DNA from: Actinomycetota bacterium
GTDB taxonomy: Bacteria; Actinomycetota; Thermoleophilia; Solirubrobacterales; 70-9
NCBI GenBank assembly: GCA_005884985.1
Contig: VAYK01000223.1
Coordinates: 1-6,826, forward strand
Direction of reading: 5' to 3'
DNA length: 6,826 nucleotides
Shown here: piece by piece, positions 1 through 6,430 of the stretch
How positions within the stretch are numbered: position 1 is the first letter of the stretch
Layout of the letters: each line of letters starts with the position of its first letter
Position numbers and translations under genes: made by a program
The notes under the pieces: model-generated
Seen by the model: the letters and a program-made list of their open reading frames with translations, nothing else
Told to the model about the DNA's origin: nothing
Database searches by the model: none

Positions 1-879
1 GAGCCCGCGGCGAACCCCGTCGCCGTAGCCGATCGGCAGCACCCCGACCCAGGTGTCAACGGGAGCGCGCCAGCGCTGGCCGTAGCCGGCGCTGGCCCCA
101 GTTGGAAAGCGCTTGGTGTCGGCGACGTAGGAGCGCAGCTCGAGCGCCGGCTCGAGCCCCCGGGAGAAGGGATCGGAGTGGAAGGGGTCGAGGCCGTACA
201 TCGCAATCCCACAGCGAGCCATGTCGAAGTGGGAGGCGGGGTCCCGCAAGGTGGCGGCGCTGTTGGCGGCGTGTACCAGGACGTAGGGATGCTCGGCGCG
301 TACCCGTTCGGCCAGCCGGGCGAAGCGCCCGAGCTGCTCGTCGAAGAAGTCCGAGGCTGGCTCGTCGGCGGTGGCGAAGTGCGTCCACACCCCGGCGAGG
401 TCGAGGCGATCGTCGGCCGCCACCCAGTCGACGAGCCCGAGCACCGCGTTGGGGTCGCGCTCGCCAAGGCGACCCATGCCGGTGTCGTACTTGACGTGCA
501 CCCGCGGCCGCATGCCCAGCGCGGCCCCCCGCTCGCCGACCAGGCGGGCGAAGCCCTCGCGCCATGCGGCCACGTCGGAGTCCGCCCCTAGCGCCCGGTC
601 GAGCTCCGCCTCGGTCAACGCCCCCATGGTCAGGATCCGGGCGTTCGGAAAATCGCGCCGCAGCTCGACGGCCTCCGCAGCCGCGGCAACCGCCAGCCAC
701 GACGCTCCTCCCGCAAGCGCCGCCCGCGCGCACTCGATCGCCCCGTGCCCGTAGCCGTTCGCCTTGACCACGGCGCAGAGTCGCGAGCCCCCCAGCTCGT
801 CGACCAGCCGCGCGCAGTTTCGCTCGACCGCGCCCTGGTCCACGACGGCCACCGCGCGCTGGACCGGAGGGTCGCTCAT
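1..879 (-). CDS. alr: Alanine racemase, PLP-dependent (3' end outside window)
   Basis: Interconverts L- and D-alanine in the cytoplasm, supplying D-Ala for peptidoglycan. Starting at the ATG that overlaps the nnr stop (ATGA, 876-879), the frame is open for 293 codons to the left edge. The PLP-lysine motif AVVKANGYGHG has its lysine at residue 39. VHVKYDTGMGRLG (residues 128-140) holds Lys130 and Arg137, equivalents of the carbamylated lysine and substrate-binding arginine of the family. HAANSAATL (203-211) and MARCGIAMYG (220-229, Arg222 facing the pyridine nitrogen) follow. The motif AGYGQRW carries the second catalytic base, Tyr266, and PIGYGDG lies at 282-288. The family is usually 370-390 residues, so about 80-95 C-terminal residues, including the last PLP-phosphate tyrosine region, lie outside. 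No frameshift is visible. Overlap with nnr implies translational coupling. Identification is very secure. Confidence 0.96.
   Translation of the reverse strand, partial: MSDPPVQRAVAVVDQGAVERNCARLVDELGGSRLCAVVKANGYGHGAIECARAALAGGASWLAVAAAAEAVELRRDFPNARILTMGALTEAELDRALGADSDVAAWREGFARLVGERGAALGMRPRVHVKYDTGMGRLGERDPNAVLGLVDWVAADDRLDLAGVWTHFATADEPASDFFDEQLGRFARLAERVRAEHPYVLVHAANSAATLRDPASHFDMARCGIAMYGLDPFHSDPFSRGLEPALELRSYVADTKRFPTGASAGYGQRWRAPVDTWVGVLPIGYGDGVRRGL
876..879 (-). promoter_or_regulatory. nnr stop / alr start overlap (ATGA)
   Basis: The alr ATG (879-877) overlaps the nnr TGA (878-876) by the standard ATGA arrangement. This supports the alr start choice and implies translational coupling. 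No separate promoter for alr is apparent. Confidence 0.75.
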
Positions 880-2390
880 ACCTCGAGCGCCGCCGGGAGA
901 GCGGCGATCACTTCGGTCGCGATCACCGACTCGGCCGCGCCCAGCCGCCGCGCGGCGATCCTGCCCGCGCGCTGATGCGCGTGGACGCCGGCGCAGGTTG
1001 CCGCGAACGGCTCCATGCCGCGGGCCAGCAGCGCCCCGATCGTGCCCGAGAGGACATCGCCGGTGCCGGCGGTGGCGAGTCCGGGGCTGTCTCCGGCGCT
1101 GATCGCGAGGCGTCCGCCGCCCACGACCAGCGAGTCGTCTCCCTTCAGCACGACAATCGCCCCGCTTCGCTCCGCAGCCTCGCGCGCGCAGGCGAGCCGG
1201 TGCTCGCTCACCTCCCGGGACTCGCGCCCGAGCAGGCGGCCGAGCTCGCCGGCGTGAGGCGTGAGCACGGTGGGCGCCGGTCGCTCAGCGATCGAGTCGA
1301 GGCCCTCGGCGTGGGCGTTCAACCCGTCCGCGTCGATCAGGAGAGGCGCCTCGATCCGCCGCGCCAGCGTGCGAGCCAACCCCAGCGAGTCCTCGTCTCG
1401 CCCCAGCCCGGGGCCCAGCACGACAGCGGCCGCGCGCTCTGCGGCCTCGAGGATCGCGTCGGCAGAGCCGGCGGCCAGGCGACCCTCGGCTCCGGCGAAC
1501 CCGCGAGACATCACCTCGGTCAGCTTGACCTCGAAGATCGGCTCCAGGTCGGCGGGCACCGCCACCGTGGCGTAGCCGGCGCCAACCCTGATCGCCGCCT
1601 GCGCCGCCATGCACACGGCGCCCGTCAGGCCCCGGGAGCCCCCCACGACCAGCACCTGGCCGGAATCGAACTTGGTCGTGTTCGGCGCGCGCCGGGGCGC
1701 GAGGGCGAGCACGCGGTCCGCGATCACGCCTCCCGCGGGCTCGCCCGGCGCCCCGGCGGGAATTCCGATCTCGGCCACGCGAAGCTCCCCAGTGTGCGCC
1801 TTCCCGGGCGCGATCCAGTGCCCGAGCTTGGCGCTGTGGAAGCTCACCGTCACGTCGGCGTCCACGACCGCTCCCTCGACCTCGCCGGTCGAAGCATTCA
1901 CGCCGGAGGCGATGTCCGCTGCCACGACCGGGGCCCCGCAGCCGTTGATCGCCTCGATCGCTGCGTCCGCCGGGGCGCGCGGCGCTCCCGAGAAGCCGGT
2001 GCCGAAGATCGCATCCACGATCACTCCGGCTCCCTCGAGCGCTGCCGCGACCTCGCCCGGGCCGACCTGGAGAGCGGTGCCATCGAACCGCCCGAGGTTC
2101 GCCGTCGCGTCAGCCGACAGCTGGTCCGCGGGCCACACCAGGAGCGCTTCAACCTCGTAGCCGGTGTCCGCCAGCTGGCGAGCGGCTACCAGCCCGTCGC
2201 CGCCATTGTTGCCCTTGCCGCACACGACCCGCGCCGGACCGGGTCGCGCCGCGGAGCGGGCCGCATCGGCCACCGCCCCGCCCGCCATCTCCATCAGCTC
2301 CAGCGATCGCACCTGCTGCTGCTCGATCGCCCAGGCGTCGGCCGCACGCATCCCGGTCTCGTCGTACACGGGCTCCAGCCAGGCTTCCAT
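876..2390 (-). CDS. nnr: Bifunctional NAD(P)H-hydrate epimerase / ADP-dependent NAD(P)H-hydrate dehydratase
   Basis: Metabolite-repair enzyme of 504 residues. Its N-terminal YjeF_N domain epimerises R-NAD(P)HX to S-NAD(P)HX. Its C-terminal ribokinase-like carbohydrate-kinase domain dehydrates S-NAD(P)HX back to NAD(P)H using ADP. Epimerase signatures are CGKGNNGGDGLVAARQL (57-73), DAIFGTGFSGAPR (126-138) and the catalytic-aspartate region ADIASGVNASTG (158-169). Dehydratase signatures are GGSRGLTGA (250-258), VLGPGLGRD (324-332), LIDADGLNA (351-359), TPHAGELGRLLG (377-388), LKGDDSLV (415-422) and the nucleotide/catalytic motif AGTGDVLSG (441-449). Length fits the bacterial fused form (about 500). 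The ATG at 2390 is chosen because no earlier in-frame start gives conserved sequence; the preceding Shine-Dalgarno is weak. It lies 50 nt after acpS and overlaps alr by 4 nt. Older annotations call this family YjeF or 'carbohydrate kinase'. Confidence 0.96.
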   Translation of the reverse strand: MEAWLEPVYDETGMRAADAWAIEQQQVRSLELMEMAGGAVADAARSAARPGPARVVCGKGNNGGDGLVAARQLADTGYEVEALLVWPADQLSADATANLGRFDGTALQVGPGEVAAALEGAGVIVDAIFGTGFSGAPRAPADAAIEAINGCGAPVVAADIASGVNASTGEVEGAVVDADVTVSFHSAKLGHWIAPGKAHTGELRVAEIGIPAGAPGEPAGGVIADRVLALAPRRAPNTTKFDSGQVLVVGGSRGLTGAVCMAAQAAIRVGAGYATVAVPADLEPIFEVKLTEVMSRGFAGAEGRLAAGSADAILEAAERAAAVVLGPGLGRDEDSLGLARTLARRIEAPLLIDADGLNAHAEGLDSIAERPAPTVLTPHAGELGRLLGRESREVSEHRLACAREAAERSGAIVVLKGDDSLVVGGGRLAISAGDSPGLATAGTGDVLSGTIGALLARGMEPFAATCAGVHAHQRAGRIAARRLGAAESVIATEVIAALPAALEV

Positions 2391-2440
2391 CTCGCGCGCA
2401 GCGTAATCGGCTACTCGCGGGTCGGTCGAGTCCTCGACAC
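2391..2440 (-). other. acpS-nnr intergenic gap, no clear signal
   Basis: This is the longest gap in the window, at 50 nt. It contains a short perfect inverted repeat, GTCGAG-GA-CTCGAC on the minus strand (about 2425-2438), just after the acpS stop. The stem is too short and lacks a following T run, so I do not call a terminator. No strong Shine-Dalgarno precedes the nnr ATG, where only GCGCGCGAG is adjacent. The gap is compatible with continued transcription from acpS. Confidence 0.5.
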
Positions 2441-2842
2441 TTACGGATCGGCGCTTGCTGCGCGCACGGCCAGGACCGCCGCCGCGGCGAGCTCCTGCGA
2501 GTGGGTGAGCGAGACTTGGAGTTCGACGCCCCGCTCGCCGGCGAAGGCGGCGGCGCGACCGTGCAGCCGCAGCCGCGGCGCCTCGTCGTCGCCGCCGGTA
2601 ACCTCGATCTCGCGCAGCGCCAGCGCCCCGCTGCCCAGCGCCTTCAGCGCCGCCTCCTTGGCAGCGAAACGGGCCGCGAGGTGGCGTCCAGGCCGGTGCC
2701 GCGAGCGCGCGTAGGCCAGCTCGCCGTCGGTGAACAGCCGTTCGGCAAGCCGCGGCCTCCGCTCGAGCGCCCGCTCGAGTCGTCCGATGTCGAGTAGATC
2801 GATCCCAATCCCCGCCGGCGGCGGGTTCGGCGACGCCGGCAT
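2441..2842 (-). CDS. acpS: Holo-[acyl-carrier-protein] synthase (4'-phosphopantetheinyl transferase)
   Basis: Transfers 4'-phosphopantetheine from coenzyme A to the serine of apo-ACP, activating fatty-acid synthesis; it is normally a cytoplasmic trimer. The 133-residue protein begins with a short proline-rich leader (MPASPNPPPA), then GIGIDLLDIGRLERAL (11-26). Asp15 matches the Mg-binding aspartate of the family. AARFAAKEAALKALG (56-70) contains the second metal/catalytic element, Lys62-Glu63. VSLTHS (110-115) matches the C-terminal SLSH/SLTH motif. Length is typical for stand-alone AcpS (about 120-135). The ATG at 2842 sits 2 nt after the glmS stop, implying coupled translation. An upstream neighbour glmS and downstream neighbour nnr agree with actinobacterial gene order. 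The chance that this is a secondary-metabolism Sfp-type enzyme is low, because Sfp enzymes are about twice as long. Confidence 0.95.
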   Translation of the reverse strand: MPASPNPPPAGIGIDLLDIGRLERALERRPRLAERLFTDGELAYARSRHRPGRHLAARFAAKEAALKALGSGALALREIEVTGGDDEAPRLRLHGRAAAFAGERGVELQVSLTHSQELAAAAVLAVRAASADP

Positions 2843-2844
2843 GC

Positions 2845-4725
2845 CTACTCGACCGTGACGGTCTTCGCCAGGTTCCGAGGCTGGTCCACGTTCAGGCCCT
2901 TGAGCCGGGCGACGCGGTAGGCGAGCAGCTGCAGCGGCAGGATGGCCAGGATCGGCTGCAGGATCCAGTCGGTGCGTGGCACGTAGAGGATCTGGTCGGC
3001 GACCTCCGCGACGCGCTCGGAGCCTTCGGTCGCGATCGCGATCAGGTCGGCGCCGCGGGCGCGGACCTCGGCCATGTTGGAGAGGACCTTGTCCAGGATC
3101 GGGCTGTCGGTGGCGATGCAGACCACCGGGGTGGACTCATCAAGCAGGGCGATCGGGCCGTGCTTCATCTCACCGGCGGCGTAGGCGTCGCTGGGGATGT
3201 AGGAGATCTCCTTCATCTTCAACGCCCCCTCGAGGCAGACAGGGAGGCCGATGTTCCGGCCCAGGTAGAGGAAGAACCGACCCTGGTGCTCGGCCGCCGC
3301 AATCGCCTCCACCCCGTCGTCCACCAATTCGATCGTGCGACTGATCATCGACGGGATGCCCTTCAGCTCGGCGATCAGCTCGGCGATCCGATCCGCAGGC
3401 AGCTTGCCTCGGCTTCGCGCCAGCCACAACCCCAGCAGGTACACCGCCGCCACCTGCGCGGTGAAGGTCTTGGTCGCGGCGACGCCAATCTCGAGCCCGG
3501 CCCGGGTGAACAGCACCGTGTCGGCGTCGCGGGTTGCCTGGCTGCCCATGACGTTGGTCAGTGCCATCACCCGCGCGCCCCGTTCTTGGGCCAACCGCAT
3601 CGCGGCCAGCGTGTCGGCGGTCTCGCCCGACTGGGTGATCCCGATCACCAGGTCGTCGGGACCGACCACCGGGTCGCGGTAGCGGTACTCGGAGGCGATG
3701 TCCATCTCGACCGGGATCCGCGCCCACTGCTCGATCGCGTATCGGCCCACCAGGCCGGCGTGGTAGCTGGTGCCGCAGGCGACGATCACGATCCGCCGCA
3801 TTCCGGCGATGAAGTCGTCGGGAAGCTCCAGCTCGGAGAGGTCAACGCGATCCACGTCGGCGAGCCGATCGGTAATCGTCTCCGCGACCGCGTCGGCCTG
3901 TTCGTGGATCTCCTTCAGCATGAAGGTCTCATAGCCACCCTTCTCGGCCGCGTCCTGGTCCCAGTCGATCTCCTCGACCTCGCGGCTCACCGTGTTGCCG
4001 TCAGCGCCGGTGAGCGTCGCCCCGGAGGAACCGATGGTGACGATCTCCCCGTTCTCGATCAGCAGCACGCGCCGGGTCTGGGCCAGGAATGCCGGGATCG
4101 CCGAGGCGACGAAGGTCTCGCCGTCGCCCAACCCGACGACCAGCGGGCACTCCTGGCGCGCGGCGACCAGCGTGTCAGGGTGATCGGCGTGCATGGCTGC
4201 GAACGCGTAGTGGCCGCGCAGCTCGGCGAACGCCGACCGCACCGCGTCGGTGAGGTCGCCGTCGTCGTGGCGCTCGATCAGATGGGCGATGATCTCGGCG
4301 TCGGTCTCGGAGCTGAACCGGTGGCCCTCGGCCTCGAGCTGGCGGCGCAGCTCGGTGTGGTTCTCGATGATCCCGTTGAGGACGATCTGGATGCGGCCAT
4401 CGCAGTCCCCGTGCGGGTGGGCGTTCTCCTCGCTCACCCGACCATGGGTCGCCCAGCGAGTGTGCGCGAGGCCGATCGTCGCCGGGGGCGCCGCCACCGC
4501 GACGGCGCCACCGCCGCTGTCGCCACCCTCGCCTTCTCCGCCGTTCAGGCCGATCGCGGCGCGCAGGTTGGAGAGGTTGCCGACGGCCCGCACTGAGTCG
4601 ACCCGCCCATCCTCGAGCAGCGAGATGCCGGCCGAGTCGTAGCCGCGGTACTCGAGCTTCTCCAGCCCGGCCATCAGCAGGTCGCGGCAGGGGCGCTTGC
4701 CTACGTATCCGACGATCCCACACAT
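2845..4725 (-). CDS. glmS: Glutamine--fructose-6-phosphate aminotransferase (isomerizing)
   Basis: Makes glucosamine-6-phosphate and glutamate from fructose-6-phosphate and glutamine, the entry step to UDP-GlcNAc. The 626-residue protein starts MCGIVGYVG; Cys2 becomes the N-terminal nucleophile after Met removal, which fixes the start. The glutaminase domain (about 2-220) has EYRGYDSAG (25-33), HTRWATHG (88-95), NGIIEN (117-122) and SETDAE (139-144). The first SIS domain (about 300-430) has ACGTSYHAG (316-324) and TQSGETADTL (364-373). The second (about 470-605) has EGALKMKEISYI (499-510) and KHGPIAL (521-527). The tail DQPRNLAKTVTVE closes the fructose site with Lys621. Two oddities are a glycine-rich insertion at about 61-80, and Leu116 where relatives usually have His before the oxyanion Asn. 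No glmS ribozyme fits in the 40-nt leader, and no clear Shine-Dalgarno is seen. Confidence 0.98.
   Translation of the reverse strand: MCGIVGYVGKRPCRDLLMAGLEKLEYRGYDSAGISLLEDGRVDSVRAVGNLSNLRAAIGLNGGEGEGGDSGGGAVAVAAPPATIGLAHTRWATHGRVSEENAHPHGDCDGRIQIVLNGIIENHTELRRQLEAEGHRFSSETDAEIIAHLIERHDDGDLTDAVRSAFAELRGHYAFAAMHADHPDTLVAARQECPLVVGLGDGETFVASAIPAFLAQTRRVLLIENGEIVTIGSSGATLTGADGNTVSREVEEIDWDQDAAEKGGYETFMLKEIHEQADAVAETITDRLADVDRVDLSELELPDDFIAGMRRIVIVACGTSYHAGLVGRYAIEQWARIPVEMDIASEYRYRDPVVGPDDLVIGITQSGETADTLAAMRLAQERGARVMALTNVMGSQATRDADTVLFTRAGLEIGVAATKTFTAQVAAVYLLGLWLARSRGKLPADRIAELIAELKGIPSMISRTIELVDDGVEAIAAAEHQGRFFLYLGRNIGLPVCLEGALKMKEISYIPSDAYAAGEMKHGPIALLDESTPVVCIATDSPILDKVLSNMAEVRARGADLIAIATEGSERVAEVADQILYVPRTDWILQPILAILPLQLLAYRVARLKGLNVDQPRNLAKTVTVE
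4486..4545 (-). other. Glycine-rich low-complexity insertion within GlmS
   Basis: Codons 61-80 of glmS encode a stretch rich in Gly, Glu and Ala, including GGEGEGGDSGGG, just before the HTRWATHG motif. As I recall the E. coli enzyme, this link is about 15 residues shorter. It lies between glutaminase-domain elements, so it is most likely a flexible surface loop. The reading frame is intact across it. Confidence 0.6.
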
Positions 4726-4765
4726 GACAGGCGGTTAAGGGTAGAGCCGACGGGGAGCCAGTGCG
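4726..4765 (-). other. glmM-glmS intergenic gap
   Basis: Forty nucleotides separate the glmM TAG (4766-4768) from the glmS ATG. The minus-strand sequence just before the ATG (ACCCTTAACCGCCTGTC) shows no purine-rich ribosome-binding site. I see no hairpin with a T run and no convincing promoter. It is too short for a glmS ribozyme-riboswitch. Confidence 0.55.
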
Positions 4766-6079
4766 CTACGCGAGCTCTTGGTTGATGAGAGTTACGAGCC
4801 TCGTGCAGACCTCAGTGCATTCGGTCACCGTGGGGGCCTCCACCATGACCCGGACGAGCGGCTCGGTGCCCGAGGCGCGCACGACGATGCGCCCGCGGCC
4901 CTGGAGGGCGTCGCTCTCGCGATCGACTGCCTCCCAGACCGCGGTCGCCGAGTCGAGCGCCTCGCGGTCGGCGACCTCGACGTTCTCGAGCACCTGCGGG
5001 AGCTTCTGCATCGGGATCGCCGCGGCGAGCTCCGCGTCCCCGAGCGCCCGCATCACCAGGAGCGCCGCGGCGATCCCGTCGCCGGTCGGCCCGTACTCGC
5101 TCCAGATGATGTGGCCGGACTGCTCGCCGCCGAGCGGCCAGCGGCGCTCCTCGAGCTCCGCGATGACCTGGCGATCGCCGACCGGTGTCGTCGCCACCTC
5201 GATGCCCGCCTCGGCCATCGCCCGATGGAAGCCGTAATTGCTCATCACAGTCACGGCAACGCCACCCTCGAGTGCGCCGCTGTCGGCTAGGTGCCGGGCG
5301 CAGAGCGCGATCAGCTCGTCGCCATCACGAATGCCCCCCTGGGCGTCCACCGCGATCACCCGGTCACCGTCGCCGTCAAAGGCAAAGCCGATCTCCGAGC
5401 CACTGCGTCTGACGCTGTTGGCCAGCAGCTCCGGGTGCATGGAGCCGCAGCCCTCGTTGATGTTGCGCCCGTCCGGCTCCACACCGATCGTCTCAACCTC
5501 CGCCTTCAACCGCTCGAAGACTGACGGCGCGGCCCGGTATGTCGCCCCGTTCGCGCAGTCGAGCAGGACGCGGCGCCCGGAGAGGTTCAGGCGGAAGGCC
5601 GAGAGCAGCGCCCGCCGGTAGTCGTCGAGTGCTCCGTCGAGCTCGCGGACCCGTCCGATGGCCATTCCCGGCTCCGAGCCACCCTGGACGACCCGCCCCT
5701 CGATTCCCGCCTCGGCGTCATCTTCCAGCTTGCGCCCATTGGCGCCGAAGAACTTGATCCCGTTGTGCCGCCAGGGGTTGTGGGATGCGGAGACGACCGC
5801 GGCCAGGTCGAGGCCGTGCCGACGGACGAGGATCGAGGCGGCTGGCGTCGGCAGGACGCCCGCAAGCCAGGCGTCACCGCCGCCCTCGGCCACCCCCGCC
5901 GCGAGCGCCGCCTCCAGCATCGGACCGGACTCGCGCGTGTCGCGGACGATCAGGACCTGGGGCCGTGCGATCGCGCTCTCCATCGCCACCGCCCTGCCCA
6001 GTGCCAGCGCCAGCTCGGCGGTGAGTTCCCTGCCGACGAGTCCGCGGACGCCGTCGGTACCGAAGAGCTTCGGTGTCAC
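4766..6079 (-). CDS. glmM: Phosphoglucosamine mutase
   Basis: Converts glucosamine-6-phosphate to glucosamine-1-phosphate, the substrate of GlmU, in the alpha-D-phosphohexomutase family. Starting at GTG 6079, the protein is 437 residues (family about 445) and begins with the typical TPKLFGTDGVRG. The phosphoserine loop VVSASHNP (95-102) carries catalytic Ser99. The metal loop is FDGDGDR (234-240), the sugar-binding motif is GGEQSGH (317-323), and the phosphate-binding loop is RASGTEPLVR (401-410). All four domains are present without interruption. CGSMHPE (211-217) has Met where many relatives have Thr. The GTG is preferred because homology starts there and its G is the last base of the rpsI TAG stop, a coupling arrangement. 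A longer in-frame ORF reaches back into rpsI (to 6676 and beyond), but only because rpsI is frameshifted; that extension is not GlmM sequence. Confidence 0.95.
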   Translation of the reverse strand: MTPKLFGTDGVRGLVGRELTAELALALGRAVAMESAIARPQVLIVRDTRESGPMLEAALAAGVAEGGGDAWLAGVLPTPAASILVRRHGLDLAAVVSASHNPWRHNGIKFFGANGRKLEDDAEAGIEGRVVQGGSEPGMAIGRVRELDGALDDYRRALLSAFRLNLSGRRVLLDCANGATYRAAPSVFERLKAEVETIGVEPDGRNINEGCGSMHPELLANSVRRSGSEIGFAFDGDGDRVIAVDAQGGIRDGDELIALCARHLADSGALEGGVAVTVMSNYGFHRAMAEAGIEVATTPVGDRQVIAELEERRWPLGGEQSGHIIWSEYGPTGDGIAAALLVMRALGDAELAAAIPMQKLPQVLENVEVADREALDSATAVWEAVDRESDALQGRGRIVVRASGTEPLVRVMVEAPTVTECTEVCTRLVTLINQELA

Positions 6080-6081
6080 TA
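6077..6081 (-). promoter_or_regulatory. rpsI stop / glmM start overlap (TAGTG)
   Basis: On the minus strand the rpsI TAG (6081-6079) shares its G with the glmM GTG (6079-6077). Such overlaps usually mean that ribosomes ending on the first gene restart on the next. AAGAGG lies 2 nt before the GTG, too close to be an ideal Shine-Dalgarno, which fits reliance on coupling. Confidence 0.65.
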
Positions 6082-6237
6082 CCTCTTCGAGAACTGGGGG
6101 CGCTTTCGAGCCTTCTTCAAACCAGCCTTCCGCCGCTCCTTGGCCCGTGCGTCCCTGGTCAGCAACCCGCGTCGCTTCAGCTCTCCTCGCAGATCGCCAT
6201 CGATCTCGGTCAGCGCTCGGGCGATCCCGTGACGGAC

Positions 6238-6241
6238 CGCC
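6238..6241 (-). other. Deletion/frameshift junction in rpsI
   Basis: Minus-strand reading passes from GTG CAC GGA GGC (V-H-G-G, one frame) through a single G to GTC CGT CAC GGG (V-R-H-G, shifted frame). Both sides are standard S9 sequence, so the break is localised to within a few bases. The retained GGAGGCGGTC is GC-rich and could be the scar of recombination between short GGCG-like repeats, but the missing sequence is not visible. Confidence 0.8.
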
Positions 6242-6430
6242 TCCGTGCACCCGTACTCGGACGTCCACCTTGCCCTCGTAGCCGGAGGTCAGCAGGGGCT
6301 GGCGAACGGCCGTCTGGTGCTGGTGGCGCGGGAAGTACTCCTCCAGGCTGCGCTTGTTGATCTCAAAGCTGCCGTTCCCGGCGCGCAGGATCACGCGCGC
6401 GATCGAGGTCTTTCGCTTGCCGGTGGCCTG

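Noticed and set aside
56..733. 225-codon minus-strand open frame
   Set aside because: It is an offset frame of alr, very Arg/Gly-rich, and alr itself is unmistakable through the same region.
2423..2440. Possible terminator hairpin after acpS (GTCGAG/CTCGAC)
   Set aside because: Only a 5-6 bp stem with a tiny loop and no T run; similar short palindromes occur by chance in GC-rich DNA.
975..2714. 579-codon plus-strand open frame opposite nnr and acpS
   Set aside because: It is antisense to two clearly identified genes, has Arg/Ala/His-rich sequence without any recognisable motif, and ends across the gene boundary. Long antisense frames are expected at this GC content.
3160..4596. 478-codon plus-strand open frame opposite glmS
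   Set aside because: It mirrors the glmS codons and has no family signature; the glmS frame on the minus strand shows all catalytic motifs.
4726..4765. glmS ribozyme or other riboswitch upstream of glmS
   Set aside because: The gap is only 40 nt and follows directly on glmM coding sequence; the glmS ribozyme needs well over 100 nt.
6230..6250. Programmed ribosomal frameshifting in rpsI
   Set aside because: There is no obvious slippery sequence, and the conserved S9 residues themselves are missing, which a frameshift alone cannot restore. A deletion or assembly error explains it better.
5658..6281. 207-codon plus-strand open frame opposite glmM and rpsI
   Set aside because: Ser/Pro/Arg-rich shadow of glmM and S9 coding sequence, with no motif.
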